Below, piece by piece: positions 42,400 to 53,700 of a stretch of 64,000 bases of DNA. The notes below the pieces were generated by a model that worked only from the letters and a program-made list of their open reading frames with translations, was not told the origin of the DNA and ran no database searches. The DNA comes from Treponema sp. UBA4377 (GTDB lineage: Bacteria; Spirochaetota; Spirochaetia; Treponematales; Treponemataceae): contig DGRX01000003.1 of NCBI GenBank assembly GCA_002391235.1, forward strand, positions 1 through 64,000, read 5' to 3'. Each line of letters opens with the position of its first letter. Position 1 is the stretch's first letter. The position numbers and the translations under genes are program-made.

Positions 42400-43455
42400 C
42401 TACTTGTAAACCTCTTGCCGCGTGTGGAAGCCGCTTTTTATGACAATTTCGTCGATGTTGTCGGCTGTTACGGCTATCGGATGCAGCCAGAGAACCGGAA
42501 TTTCGCCCGAGCCGTTGTTGATGCTGCCGTTGGCGCCGGCGCATTCCTTTACGGTCTTTCCTTGGGCCAAGGCCACCGCGATTTGCGCGGTTTTTTGGGC
42601 AAGGTCGGCGATAGGCTTGTAAATCGTAACGGCCTGCTTTCCGGTCACAATGTTTTGGCAGCCCGCTATGTCCGCGTCCTGGCCGCCGACAGCGATGTTG
42701 GCTCCGGGAGCGTATTCTCCGATAGCGCGGATGATGGAATCCGCCACGGCGTCGTTTCCGGCGACTACCGCGTCGGGCCTTTTTCCGTCGCGCAAAAGCT
42801 CGCACATCCTTCTATACGACAAATCGTAGTTCCAGCCGTCGGTCCAGTAAATGTAGGTGATTTGCGCCCGCTCGCCTTGGAGAACCGCCTCCACTCCGCG
42901 CCGGATTAGGGTCATGTTAAAGTCTTCCTTTGGGCCGTAAAAGCAAAACCATTCGCCGCGCGGCTTTTTGCGCAAAAGCTCCTTGGCCATCAAGGCGCCG
43001 ACGGCTTGGCTGTCGATCGTGACGTAAAGGTCAATCGGAGTGTTCCGCAAAAGGCGGTCGTAAGAGATTACCGGAATGCCCTTGCTTCGCGCGAGCCGGA
43101 CGCTTTCGCCCAAAGTTTCCGCATCTTTTGGAACGACGACGACAGCCTTTACGCCGCGCTTTACCAAGTATTCGATTTGCTGGTTTTGGACTTCGACGCT
43201 GTTGCCGGAATTTTGGACGATCACGTCGGCGCCCAAATCCTTGGCGGTGTTAAGGAAAATGTCGCAGTCGCGCCTCCAGCGCTCGATCGCCAGCGTGTCG
43301 ATGGAAAAGCCGATTGTGATTTTTGAGTAAGTTTTTTCCTGCTCGACAGGCTTTGCCGATTCCTTGCTTTTGTTTTTGCACGACAAAAGCTCCGCCGCGA
43401 AAAGCGCCGCCAAGGCCAAAAAGGCCGCCGTCTTTTTTTGTTTGTTCGAAAGCAT
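42400..43455 (-). CDS. XylF-like sugar-binding lipoprotein of the sensing cassette
   Basis: A 351-residue periplasmic binding protein of the same fold family as ChvE. It has a lipoprotein signal peptide ending LLSC (Cys near residue 26). Conserved segments are KITIGFSIDTLAIERWRRDCDIF, VISYDRLLRNTPIDLYVTIDS, VVAGNDAVADSII and VGGQDADIAGCQNIVTGKQ. It has no transporter of its own; the gene lies behind the response-regulator gene, five bases after its stop, with AGGAGG in between. It may deliver sugar to the sensor or to the ChvE importer further downstream. The Arg-rich stretch near the N-terminus differs from ChvE, so the ligand may differ. Confidence 0.85.
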   Translation of the reverse strand: MLSNKQKKTAAFLALAALFAAELLSCKNKSKESAKPVEQEKTYSKITIGFSIDTLAIERWRRDCDIFLNTAKDLGADVIVQNSGNSVEVQNQQIEYLVKRGVKAVVVVPKDAETLGESVRLARSKGIPVISYDRLLRNTPIDLYVTIDSQAVGALMAKELLRKKPRGEWFCFYGPKEDFNMTLIRRGVEAVLQGERAQITYIYWTDGWNYDLSYRRMCELLRDGKRPDAVVAGNDAVADSIIRAIGEYAPGANIAVGGQDADIAGCQNIVTGKQAVTIYKPIADLAQKTAQIAVALAQGKTVKECAGANGSINNGSGEIPVLWLHPIAVTADNIDEIVIKSGFHTRQEVYK

Positions 43456-43460
43456 CGCCG

Positions 43461-45005
43461 CTAGTCCTCCTTTCCAAGGGTTCTTTGCCTGTATTCGCTG
43501 GGCGTCTCTCCGTATTTTTGCCTAAAGAGCTTGCTAAAATAGTTTTGGTCGTTGTAGCCGACGCCGGCCGAAATTTCCTTTATGATCAAGGCGCCGTCGG
43601 ACAAAAGCTTTTTTGCCTTTTCAAGCCTTGCGGACGTTACGTAGTTTATGTAAGTTTCTCCTGTCTCTTCCTTAAAAAGCTTGCTCAAATAGAAGGGGCT
43701 TACTCCCATGATGTCCGCAAGGCCTTCCAGGCTGGGCAAGTCCTTTAAGTGGCCGTCGATGTATTGGCGCGCCTTTTGGACGATCGGATTTTCCTCGCCG
43801 TTTTTGGAGAGCGCGGCGGCCGAAGCGCTTTCGACTGACTTTTCCGAAAAATATTTTTCAAGCTCGTCCAAGTTGTTGGTCTGCGCGAAGAATGAAAATT
43901 CGCCCGAAGCGGATTCGTCCCTGTAATCTGGATTTGCCTGGCTTGCGGCGCTTCTTGCTTTTACAAGCGTTTCAAAAAGGCCGCCCTTGATTTTGTCCAT
44001 GTGCCCTTGGCGCGCGGCTTTTAGGCTTTCAAAATAATCCTTTGCCGCCTGCCTTGCGGAAAGCGCGTTGCCGGCTTTTACGGCCGCTATCAATTTCGCG
44101 GCGGCTTTTTCAAGCAAGGATTCTCCCAAAGATTCCTGGCCGCTTTCTTTCGCGCCGCTTTGGCCCTGTGGCTTTGAAAGGGCCGCGACCGCCTCGTTGT
44201 AGGCGCCTTGCGCGTTCTTTATGTCGCTTTGAATTTTGCTCGCGCCGATTTTCACCTTGCCCGAAATTTTTGTCGCGAGCAAAGTGTGGATTTCCTTTAC
44301 AAGCTCTTCGGGATTTTCGTTTTGCGCCAGCGGAAAGTAGACTCCGATTCTGTCTCCCATAAAGGAGCCTGTTATGCAGCGGCATTTGGAGGAAAGGACG
44401 TCGCGGGCCTTTACGTAAACGTCGTAGCGCTTGTCGTTGGCAAAGCCCGTGATTTCTATGCAGGCGAAAAAGTAGGGCAGGCCTTGCACTCCAAAATAGT
44501 TTAGGTATTCAGAAAAATCCGTGGCGTTGTTGTTGAAGACGCAGGAATAGATAAAGTCGCTTTCGACCATTGTTGACACGACGCTAAGCTTTTGGTGAAG
44601 CTCTATGCTGTCGTCGATTTTTCCGCGCTCGCTGTCAACCAAGTTCATCGCGTCGCGGGCGGTCTGCACGATCAAGTTGCGGTTGACCGGCTTTGTAAGG
44701 TATTTGAACGCGCCAAGGTTCAAGGCCTCTTGCGCGTACTGGAACTGGTCGTAGGCCGAAAGGATTATTATCGCGATGTTGGGGTTGATTTGCTTTATCA
44801 GGCTGATCGTTTCCAAGCCGTTCATGCCGGGCATGTGTATGTCCATGAAGATTATGTCAATGCCGCCGGAACGCGCGATCTCCAAGGCCTTTGCGCCGCT
44901 AGATGCGGAAAATAGGGAAATCTGCCCCTCAAAGTTCTTTGTGAGAATCATTGAAAGCGAGTCAATCACGATTTGCTCGTCGTCCGTCAAAAGAATGTTA
45001 TACAT
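43461..45005 (-). CDS. YesN-type response regulator (receiver + AraC-type HTH)
   Basis: A 514-residue transcription regulator. The receiver domain (1-120) has the acidic pair at 8-9, phospho-acceptor Asp55 in IIFMDIHMPG, and Lys in YLTKPVN. A long middle region of about 280 residues includes a degenerate part resembling the GGDEF-like spacer of YesN proteins. The C-terminal AraC/XylS DNA-binding domain (from about 405) has LEGLADIMGVSPFYLSKLFKEETGETYINYV and ISAGVGYNDQNYFSKLFRQKYGETPSEYR. The start overlaps the kinase stop by eight bases. The likely target is the neighbouring sugar importer; the intergenic repeat at 42285 is a candidate site. Confidence 0.93.
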   Translation of the reverse strand: MYNILLTDDEQIVIDSLSMILTKNFEGQISLFSASSGAKALEIARSGGIDIIFMDIHMPGMNGLETISLIKQINPNIAIIILSAYDQFQYAQEALNLGAFKYLTKPVNRNLIVQTARDAMNLVDSERGKIDDSIELHQKLSVVSTMVESDFIYSCVFNNNATDFSEYLNYFGVQGLPYFFACIEITGFANDKRYDVYVKARDVLSSKCRCITGSFMGDRIGVYFPLAQNENPEELVKEIHTLLATKISGKVKIGASKIQSDIKNAQGAYNEAVAALSKPQGQSGAKESGQESLGESLLEKAAAKLIAAVKAGNALSARQAAKDYFESLKAARQGHMDKIKGGLFETLVKARSAASQANPDYRDESASGEFSFFAQTNNLDELEKYFSEKSVESASAAALSKNGEENPIVQKARQYIDGHLKDLPSLEGLADIMGVSPFYLSKLFKEETGETYINYVTSARLEKAKKLLSDGALIIKEISAGVGYNDQNYFSKLFRQKYGETPSEYRQRTLGKED

Positions 45006-46488
45006 CGTCTTCCGCCTTTATCGTTATGCGGAACGTCGTTCCGCCTTGCTCTCCGTTCCGTATGTCAAAGACATTGTTGTCCTTAAAGTAAATTTGCAGG
45101 CGCGAGATTACGTTTATCAAGCCGCTGGAAACGTGGCCCTTGTCGCTTACCAAAACTCCTTCGCTGCCGGCAGCCGCTTGGTTTAGGACGGTTTTCTTGA
45201 CGACTTCGTCAAAACCCTTTCCGTTGTCGGAAATCTCTATCGTTATCTGGCTTTGCGTCCTTGCGACCTTGATTGAAATCTTTCCGTTTTCGGTAACGTC
45301 CTTCAGTCCGTGCTTGATGCAGTTTTCGACAAGCGGCTGCAAAATCGTGTTGGGAATTTTTACGTTAAGGCAGCTTTGGTCGATGTCCTTGATGAATTGG
45401 TAGCGCTCGCCAAAGCGGGTCTTCATAATGTAAATGTAGTTGTCCAGCATTCCAAGCTCTTCGCCGATCGTCGCGTCGCTTCCGGGATGCTGGATGTTGT
45501 AGCGCAAAAAGTCGGCAACTTGCTCCAAAAAGTAGCAGGTCTTGTCGGCGCCTTCTATCATCGCAAGCTGCGCTCCGGTGTTCAGCGTGTTGAACAAAAA
45601 GTGCGGCTGGATTTGGTCTTGCAAGGCCTTAAGGTGGGCGTCGGTGTAAAGCGCGCGCATTTCGATTTCCTTTTCGCGCAGCTCGTTTTCCTTTAGCGCC
45701 TTTTCCCAAATCGTTCCGATGTATTCCCTGATTGAGATTATCATCGAGTCAAAGGCGCGGCAAATGTTTCCGATTTCGTTTTTTTCCTGGCTTTTAAAAA
45801 GCGGAACGTCAAAGTCGCGGCCCGCGATTTTGAGCGCGACGTTGGAAATGTCTGAAAGCGGCCTTGTGGTTCCAACGATGTTGATGTAAATCAAAAGCGC
45901 CGAGCAAACAAAGATTACGATAAGCGCCAGAATGGACCTGGAGATTATCGACTCGGCCCTTGCCTTGCTTTGCGTGTAGCTTGAGGCGTTCATGTTGAAG
46001 AACTGCATGTTAAGGCTTACGATTTCGTCGTGCAAAAAAGAGTAGCAGTCCAGGGTTTTGTAGTAGTACAAGTCCGAGTCGTAGGAATTGTTGGCCCTGC
46101 GCGCCGCGATGGCCTTGCCGCTAAGGTCAAAGAAAGACTGCGAAAGCATTCTTATCGCGTACTCCCTCTGTTCCATCTCCAACTCGGAAGGCTTGTCCCT
46201 AAAGCGCTCGGCCTTGCTTTCGGCGGCGGCTTCAAAGTGGTAGTACTTGTCGATGCTTTCAAAAGTCCTGTAGCGCATGTAGGTTTCCATCGCGCTTTCC
46301 GTGTTCTCGATGTCGGTCAAGAACGAGTCTATGTCGGCGTTGGTTTGGAAAGAGTTTCCTGTCTGGCGCATGACGCGCGAAAGCAAAGTCGTAAGGCAAA
46401 CGATTATCGTAAGCGAAAGCAAAGAGCTGGCCAAAACGCCGGCCATCAACTGCGCTCGGATGCCGAAATTTTTCAACGGGTTTTTCAT
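44998..46488 (-). CDS. YesM/LytS-type sensor histidine kinase
   Basis: A 496-residue inner-membrane kinase. Membrane helices at about 15-40 and 190-212 enclose a helical periplasmic sensor. A HAMP domain (VGTTRPLSDISNVALKIAGRDFDVP) is followed by the His_kinase motif ALQDQIQPHFLFNTLN with the phospho-accepting His, and a HATPase domain with LQPLVENCIKHGL (N box) and ISDNGKGF (G1). The late GLINVISRLQIYF motif is typical of YesM. Its ATG overlaps the end of the upstream tethered binding-protein gene by four bases, so kinase and binding protein are made together. Confidence 0.93.
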   Translation of the reverse strand: MKNPLKNFGIRAQLMAGVLASSLLSLTIIVCLTTLLSRVMRQTGNSFQTNADIDSFLTDIENTESAMETYMRYRTFESIDKYYHFEAAAESKAERFRDKPSELEMEQREYAIRMLSQSFFDLSGKAIAARRANNSYDSDLYYYKTLDCYSFLHDEIVSLNMQFFNMNASSYTQSKARAESIISRSILALIVIFVCSALLIYINIVGTTRPLSDISNVALKIAGRDFDVPLFKSQEKNEIGNICRAFDSMIISIREYIGTIWEKALKENELREKEIEMRALYTDAHLKALQDQIQPHFLFNTLNTGAQLAMIEGADKTCYFLEQVADFLRYNIQHPGSDATIGEELGMLDNYIYIMKTRFGERYQFIKDIDQSCLNVKIPNTILQPLVENCIKHGLKDVTENGKISIKVARTQSQITIEISDNGKGFDEVVKKTVLNQAAAGSEGVLVSDKGHVSSGLINVISRLQIYFKDNNVFDIRNGEQGGTTFRITIKAEDDV

Positions 46489-47468
46489 TCGCCGCCGCCT
46501 TTAAGGATTTCGACTTCCGCCGAAACAAAAGAGTTGGCGTAGCCGTTTTCCAAATACTCAAAAATCTCGGTCATCGCGCGCCTTCCGATGTCCTGTATCT
46601 TTACAGAAATCAATTCGGTGACGATTTTCTTTTCAAAGTCCGAGCGGCAGTCGTCGCTGTCTCCAAAGCCGATGATTTTTACTTTGCCCGAAAGGTTAAG
46701 GTCGCGCACGCTTTGCGCGGCAAGGATCGTGTTTTCCTCCGTCAACGAAACGATAAGCTCCAAGCCTTCCTCGCTGGCCAGCTGCTGGCGCAAGTTGTCT
46801 TCCTTGGAAAAGCTGGACTCCTTTTCAAATTGCAGGGTCTTAATTGAAATTTCAGGATGCGGGGCCAGCGTTCCCAAAAGGCCGGCCATCAAGTTTGAGT
46901 GGTTGGCGTCGTTCTGTCCGCTTGACTCAAGCAAAATCGCCTTTCCGCTTTGGCCGATTTGCCCGATGATTTCTCGGCCGGTGATTTTTCCAAGCTCGGA
47001 ATAGTTGGCTCCGATGTAGGAAAGCTGCGGCAAGTCCGGGCGGTAGGCTCCGATTGTCACCATAGGAATCGGCTTTCCCTGCTTGTTGAGCGGAATGTCA
47101 AGCTTTGAGTCGGAGCTTTCTATGTAGACGATGATTCCGTCCGCCTGCAAGTAGGACGCGTAGTTTAAAAGCGCCTGCGTGGAAATTTCCTGTGTGGCGC
47201 TGGTTCCTGTGTACAAATCCACGGCGGCGTCGTTGGCCTTGGAACGGCTTTGCGCGCCTAAAAAGACTTGCTCCAAGTAAGCCTTGCGGTCGCTCTTTCC
47301 CAAGACCAAAATGTTCCTGCTCCTTTCGCGCGCCGCGCTTTGGCCGGAGCCTTGCTCGTTTTGAAAAATCATGAATTGCGCGGCCAAAAAAACAGTTGAC
47401 AAAATTATCGCAGCCAGCAAGAGAAGCTCGATTGTCCGCCGGACCAAGTCCGCCCCGACTTTTTTCAT
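46485..47468 (-). CDS. membrane-tethered sugar-binding sensor protein
   Basis: A 327-residue protein with one N-terminal helix (about 12-33, LELLLLAAIILSTVFLAAQF-like) that looks uncleaved, followed by a periplasmic-binding-protein fold: NILVLGKSDRKAYLEQVFLGAQ, DGIIVYIESSDSKLDIPLNKQGKPIPMVTIGAY, SYIGANYSELGKITGREIIGQ and VKIIGFGDSDDC. It is first in an operon with a YesM-type kinase and YesN-type regulator. The arrangement matches the XylFII-LytS/YesN sensors of clostridia, where a tethered binding protein activates the kinase. By that analogy it senses sugar rather than transporting it. Confidence 0.8.
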   Translation of the reverse strand: MKKVGADLVRRTIELLLLAAIILSTVFLAAQFMIFQNEQGSGQSAARERSRNILVLGKSDRKAYLEQVFLGAQSRSKANDAAVDLYTGTSATQEISTQALLNYASYLQADGIIVYIESSDSKLDIPLNKQGKPIPMVTIGAYRPDLPQLSYIGANYSELGKITGREIIGQIGQSGKAILLESSGQNDANHSNLMAGLLGTLAPHPEISIKTLQFEKESSFSKEDNLRQQLASEEGLELIVSLTEENTILAAQSVRDLNLSGKVKIIGFGDSDDCRSDFEKKIVTELISVKIQDIGRRAMTEIFEYLENGYANSFVSAEVEILKGGGE

Positions 47469-47476
47469 ACCCTTAC

Positions 47477-47505
47477 ATAATAGCGCGCTTTTGCCGCTTT
47501 TGCTA
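47477..47505 (-). promoter_or_regulatory. weak candidate promoter of the sensing operon
   Basis: On the minus strand: TATTAT (47482-47477), with only a poor -35 (TAGCAA at 47505-47500) 17 bases further out. Eight bases separate the box from the ATG at 47468, giving the same near-leaderless layout seen elsewhere. AAGGG in between is too close to the ATG for a normal ribosome site. Confidence 0.35.
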
Positions 47506-47547
47506 GATACAGGACAAACGCATTGTAAAAAAACTCAAAACGCTCCC

Positions 47548-47636
47548 AGTGAAAAAGCCCGCCCTAACCCACGGTTGAGGCTGTAGGGTAAGATGGAAGT
47601 TGGCAGCCTCAAAGTGGGCGGGCGGTCTTTTTCACT
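47548..47636. repeat. 89-base nested inverted-repeat element
   Basis: Three nested stems: AGTGAAAAAG (47548-47557) with CTTTTTCACT (47627-47636); CCCGCCC (47558-47564) with GGGCGGG (47616-47622); TTGAGGCTG (47575-47583) with CAGCCTCAA (47604-47612). Alternative pairings exist inside (CCCTA with TAGGG; AACC with GGTT). A second copy of CTTTTTCAC follows at 47650-47658. It lies between two divergent operons, outside both predicted leaders. Confidence 0.75.
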
Positions 47637-47701
47637 TCCGCGCTTTGTCCTTTTTCACAACCGTTTGCCCTTTTGCTAGACAAAAGCGCTATTGCGCGCT
47701 A

Positions 47702-47710
47702 TGATATAGT
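47702..47710 (+). promoter_or_regulatory. extended -10 promoter of the beta-helix lipoprotein gene
   Basis: TG at 47702-47703, one base, TATAGT (47705-47710). No good -35 lies at the usual distance. The leader would be about 11 bases and contains GGGAG. Confidence 0.4.
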
Positions 47711-47727
47711 AAGGGAGATTGTGTAAT

Positions 47728-50700
47728 ATGGGAAAAAGTTGTTTAAAAAAGACTGCTGGGCTTGTCGGCGGCGGGTTTATGGCCGCGCTCTTTGCGTTTG
47801 TTGCCCTGGCGCTCTTTTCTTGCTCAAACATGTCGGGAGGAGGCGCGTCTTCCTCCAAAAACTCATACCCGGTTGTGCGCTTTGTGGCCAACATGCAAAG
47901 CGATTTGGCGGCCGCTCCCCAGGAAATATCAGGCCTTGTCTCCGCCAGCGCCGGAGATGCGGCGTCCTTTAACGACGGCATTTCCCGCTCGGCTATGCCG
48001 GACGTTGAAATCACCTTTGGAACAGACATCGGCGTAAAATACTATGTGGAGGCCGTCACCGGAACGGAAGGATCGGACTCTTATAAAAGGCATTTTGTTT
48101 ATGGAACTTCTTCCACGCTGGAGCTGGGCCTTGAGTCGGGAAAGACTTGGAGCGTGACTTGCGGAATCGGCGTGATAGAGATTGCCTCCGACCTAAACGG
48201 CAACACGTCGGCGAGCGTCCAAACCGTCTACATGTCCGACAACGACCCCAGCGTCACAATCAGCCCCGACAACCCTGTCTACACAAAGACATTCGGGCTA
48301 AAGCCGTCGACAGAAGGAAGCGGAAACGTTTATCTTGAGATGACTGTTCCCGACAGCGCCGTCGTAAAAACTTTTTGCTCCGAGTCCGCCCTTGCCAAGA
48401 CGCTCACTGTGAGCTCAAATACCGCCACCCTAAGCGCGACGGAAGTCAAAAGCGGAATCTACGATGTGACCTTTATCGTTTACCAACATGACGACGCAAG
48501 CGGCAATGACCTTCCCGTTTATTGCAGCGTCCAAACAATAAACGTCTTTGACAACATGACCACAAGAGTTTGGCGGCCCGACGGCGGCGCGATTTCGGAC
48601 ACAGGCGCCTTTATTGTCGACAGCGCCGCGATAGAGTCCTTTAAGCAAAGCGTCTTTTACGTCGGCTCCACCGGCTTGGGGCTCGCTCCCGCCGACACAA
48701 ACTCAGGAACTCCCTTTGAGCCCCTCGCCACAATGGACGCCGCCTTTGCGCGAATAAACCTTAACGCCAATGCGCGCGAATACACGATTTTTGTTTGCGG
48801 AACGGTAGAAGGCCACGGCGCTTCAATCAGTCTTGATTCAAGCAACGCCAAAAGCCTTTTGATAACAGGATACGGAGAAACGCAGGCGGTGTTGGATGGA
48901 AAAGTCGGCGCCACGCCAATATGGTTCGGAAGCGTTCTTGACATTACATCGACTGGCGTTCCTGTCGCCATAAAAAACGTCAAGGTTACCGGCGGAAACA
49001 CAGTGTATGACGAAGATTTGTATGTCGGCGGAGACGGCGGCGGCATAAATATTAACGGCGACAGTTCTTCTGAATTTAGAATTGACGGCTGTCTAATAAC
49101 CGGAAACAAAGCGCAAAGCGGCGCTGGAGTCGCAGTTTACGGCGCAAAGCTAAAAATTACAAATACCACTATATCTTCCAATATTGCGGACATTGTCAAT
49201 AACCAAGGCTGCGGCGGCGGCCTTTGCGCGACAGGCGACGCTGAGGTGACGATTGGAACCGGCTGCTTGATTCAAGAAAACAAGGCGCGAAGCGGAGGCG
49301 GCGTTTACGTAGAGTCCGCGTCGATAAAAATGACTGCCGGCGCGATCAGCAAAAACACCGCAAAGAATGTTAACAACGCTGGCAACGGCGGAGGAATTTA
49401 TTTTGGCGAATCTTTCGATGCGAGTTTTACTGGCGGAACGATAAGCGAAAACACAGCCGAAGGATCCGGCGGCGGAATGTATGTTAGCGATTGCACGGTA
49501 GCCAGCGAGATTTCTGTAACTGGCGGAACGATAGAGAAAAACACCGCTTCGCAAAAGGGAGGCGCCATATACGCGCTCCCGCATGCGTTTGAGTCAGAGC
49601 CTCTTTGCTTTTACCTTGGCGGTTCGGCCAGCGTTCCTGCGGGGTCTTCCAAAACAAATGACATTTGCTTGGATAAAAACAGCTCTTTTCAAGCCAAAAT
49701 TTATTTGAAAAGCGCGCTTAGCAAGCACAGCAAAGATAATCCAATCGTTCTTAACGTGGACTACGACGCGGCCAAGCGCGGCACGGTTCTTGTAGAAGCC
49801 GTGAACCTTTCCAGCCTGGAAAACTACAAGGATTGTTTTGAGCTTAACAGCGGCGACTGGCTCCTAAAGCTTTCTTCCGACAAAAAGTCGCTTGTCCTTG
49901 ACGCTCCGATTTGGGTTGCGAGCGCCGATGCCGAAAAGCGAAAGCAAGCCGGAGCTCCAAGCCCGGACGGCCCCGGCAAAAAGGCCCAGCCCTTTGACAC
50001 GATAGATAATGCTTGCGCCGCTATGACTGACCCAAACGTTGACTACACGATTTTAATTGACGGAACGCTCTCCGGCAATCAAACGATTTCCGGCGTAAGC
50101 GCCAAAAGCATAACCATTTGCGGAGCGTCGCCGCTTCCAACAACAGGCGACGACGCTGGAATTCCGCAGGACAAAATTGACGCGGGCGGAACAATGGACG
50201 ATGAATATTCTGATAGCGACACAAAAAGCGCCTTGAATATAGAGGCGGCGGTTTCTGTGACAATAAAAAATTTAATGATTACTGGTGGACGCCAAAAGGA
50301 TAAAGGCGGCGGAATACGGCTGTATGTGGATGAAGGTGGAGCCGCCCTTACGCTTTCTAGCGGAGCCTATGTGACAAAAAACAAGGCCAAGCGCAATGGA
50401 GGCGGCGTTTATGTTGGCCAAGGGTGCAGTTTGACTATTGAGGACGGCGCCGTTATAAAAGGAAACAAAGCCATCAATACAACCATTACAACCGATAACA
50501 ACATTAGTTGCTGTGGCGGCGGCGTTTTTGTGTATAAGAATTCCACCCTTACTATGACCGGCGGAACTATTTGCGAAAACAGCGCGGCAAGAGGAGGAGC
50601 TGGCGGCGGCGTTTATTGCGGCCAAAACGTTGACTTTTTAATGTCCGGCGGAAAAATATGCTCAAACAGCGCGCTTCAAGGCTCAAACGGCAGCAAATCC

Positions 50701-53700
50701 GGCAGCGGTAACGGCGGCGGCGTTTATTGCTATAACTCTAATTTTACTATGACGGGCGGCGTTATAGGCGACGATTCCACAAGCGCAACTGCCGCTTCCA
50801 CCACAACAGACTGTTCAAATTACGTGGTCTACACCTCCTCTCCAGACTTCCAACAAGGCGGCGGCGGCATATATTATGAAAGCAGCGACAATTCAAAAGA
50901 GATGAAGCTTTTGGGCGGAACCATAGCCAGAAACTATTCCTCTAAACATGGCGGCGGCGTTTATGTCAGTGCGGGAAAGGTCACCGTAAAAAACACCATT
51001 TCCTACAACTGCGCCATCGAAGGCGGCGGCTTGTACGCTTTTAGCGGATCGGTATGTTCGCTTGACGGAGACGCTTATATTCCCGGCGGAGCGGACGAAA
51101 AAAACGACGTGTACTTGTCTGATAAGGCTTGCAATTTAAAGCTGGCAAGCCCGCTTGCCAAGCACAAGGCTGCGGGCGCTCAGCCAATAGTTTTGCGCTT
51201 GAACACGACCGATGGGGCATACAAATTCACCCACGGCGACAAGATCGTTCAGTCAAATCCCGACTCGCCGTTCGTCCTTATCGACGCGGATAAAAAATGC
51301 TTTAAGCTGACTCAAGAGCATATGGACGAGGGCTTGGACTTGCGCTTTACAACGGACTGCAAGGCCCTCTCCCTTGACCGGCCGATTTACGTAAGAAGAG
51401 GCGGCACTCCGAGTCCAGACACGGCCGACGGAACAAAGACCAAGCCCTTTGCAAACATAGCGGCCGCTTGTGACGCGTCTGTAATGACCAACGCCTCGCT
51501 TGACTACACAATACTGGTTGACGGCATTGACCCATCTACCGGTAACTCCATGCCGCTCCTTGGCGCGCAGACAATTTCCGCGACAGCGACAGCCAAATCA
51601 ATAACGATTATGGGAGCCAACGGACTTTACCCGGCGGACGACCTAAAGGCTGGCGAGCCAAAGGACGCCTTGGACGGCAACGATTGCAGAGCGCCTGTCC
51701 TTGAAGCCTTGTGCTCTTGCCCTGTAATTTTGGGAAACATAAAGATAACCGGGGCAAATAATGGGGCCAATGGCGGCGGCGTATGGAGAAAAAATGGCGA
51801 CCTTTACATACAAGAAGGAACTTTAATTACAAGAAACACCGCTAATCAGGGAGCCGGCGTTTTTGTAAGCTCTTGCAACTTGTATATGTCCGGAGGACAG
51901 ATAACAAGCAATGAATCGACTATCTCTACTGGCACTTATAGCGGCGGAATATGCTCGAGTGCCGACACCAGCCACAACTACGGCGTATTTATCTACGGCT
52001 CGGCTGTAATAGGTGGCGTCAACAAAGAGCATCCGGCTTGTCCAACATCCACAACTACTAAGGATGATGTGCTTAATAACGGCGGAAATTGGTGCGCCAA
52101 CCAGAAAGGCGGCGGTGTAGGGTGTTTTGATGCAAATCTGTATCTGGGCTATAAGTCCGCTAGCGGCTCGGACGGAGCGCCGACTTCTGCTGACGTAGAA
52201 GAATGGACCGGCGGAATTTATGGAAACTATGTTGGCGGCGAGGGCGGCGGAGTTTATGTTAGAGGAAAAATGTACATGAACTCCGGCGAAATCGCATATA
52301 ATTACACCAAGAGTAGCGGCGGCGGCGTATACAACGCCGGGGACTTTACTATGACCGGCGGTGAAATTTACGGCAACGCTGTTTCCGCAAGCGGCGCTGG
52401 AGGCGGCGTGGCAAATGGTGGTTTCTTTGGAATGAAGGGCGGAAAGATATACGCAAACGACGGCGGCTTGCTTGGCGGCGGCGTGTATCAATCATCCGGA
52501 AGTAGTGAGATAGCATTGAGCGGCGACGCCGTTATTGGCGATTCTTCAAAGCCCAACGTGGCAAAGCAGGGCGGAGGAATTGGCTGCAAAGATGATGTCG
52601 CGTCAATAACACGCATCGGTTGGGGTTGGATTCCAGGCTCAGTAAGCTATACTTTTACAGGCGGCCTTATTGGCAACCGAGCCACTGCTGGTTCCGGCGG
52701 AGCGATTTATATGAACAAAAGTTCAAAGTTGTATTTCTACTCTGGAAGGATAAGCGGCAATACAGCCAGCGCCGGAAAGGGCAACGGAGTTTATGTACAC
52801 CCGGAAGCAGGCGCCATGCAAATGCGAGGATACGTGCGCTTTGACGCAAGCGACGACATTTGGCTTGCGCCTCCTGAGTCTGGCGATCCTAAGACGACGA
52901 TAACAATTTCAAAGGATGGTCATGTGTCGGGCCTTGCTCCGACAGACACTGGCGCTGAAGGCGGAACAGCGGCGGCCAAAACCGCAACCATTACGCCCGG
53001 CGCCTACAATCCTGGCGACCTTGTCCTTACCGGAACCACCGACGCTCTTGTCTCAGGCAACTACGGCAAGTTTGCCGTCGCGCCGGACCCGGCTGATCCA
53101 AGCCAGACTTGGATTTTGGACAGCGACGGCTGCATTTACGGTAGCCGCCCAGCGCTTGTGATCAACCAGTCAAGCGGCATGTCTTCTTCCGCTAGCGGCA
53201 AGACTTTCATTAAAGGCGCGGTTGTCGGAAGCGGAACTGAAGACGACCCGTATGTTTTGGAGCTTGGCGCCTTGGACACGCTGAACTTCCAAATCAAGGG
53301 CGGAATCGGAAGCAAGGCCGTGTATAGCGCTGAAAGCGATGGCGGCATGTCAGCTGCTGTAACTTTAGTTCAACCCAACTATAGCATCCTTTACAATTGG
53401 AATATCCCAGATGCTGGTCTAAAAAAGAAAATGCTTATAGTTACAAACCCAAACGATCCAGCCACCAGAGTGGAAGTGCCCTTCTGGGTGTTGCTAAAAA
53501 AGCCTCAGTATTTTATGGGAACGCCATACAAAGATAACAACGACGGCACGGTCCTCTTTGGCGACTGGCCGCAAACAATTAAAGCGTCCAGCGTTAACGT
53601 CAGCGAAATCAAAGTGAATCAACAAGTAGTGGGTGGAGAAGGCGGCTGGTTTGACTACTATCTAGGAAGCGACGGCTTTTGGTACGTAAGCCAGGCGGAA

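Noticed and set aside
47548..47636. Integron attC site
   Set aside because: Treponemes can carry integrons and the element is the right size, but the terminal RYYYAAC/GTTRRRY core sites do not match and no cassette structure surrounds it.
48700..52800. CRISPR-like or tandem DNA repeats
   Set aside because: The regular GGCGGCGG-type pattern is codon-level repetition of GGG(V/I)Y rungs in one open frame, with diverged sequence and no spacer structure.
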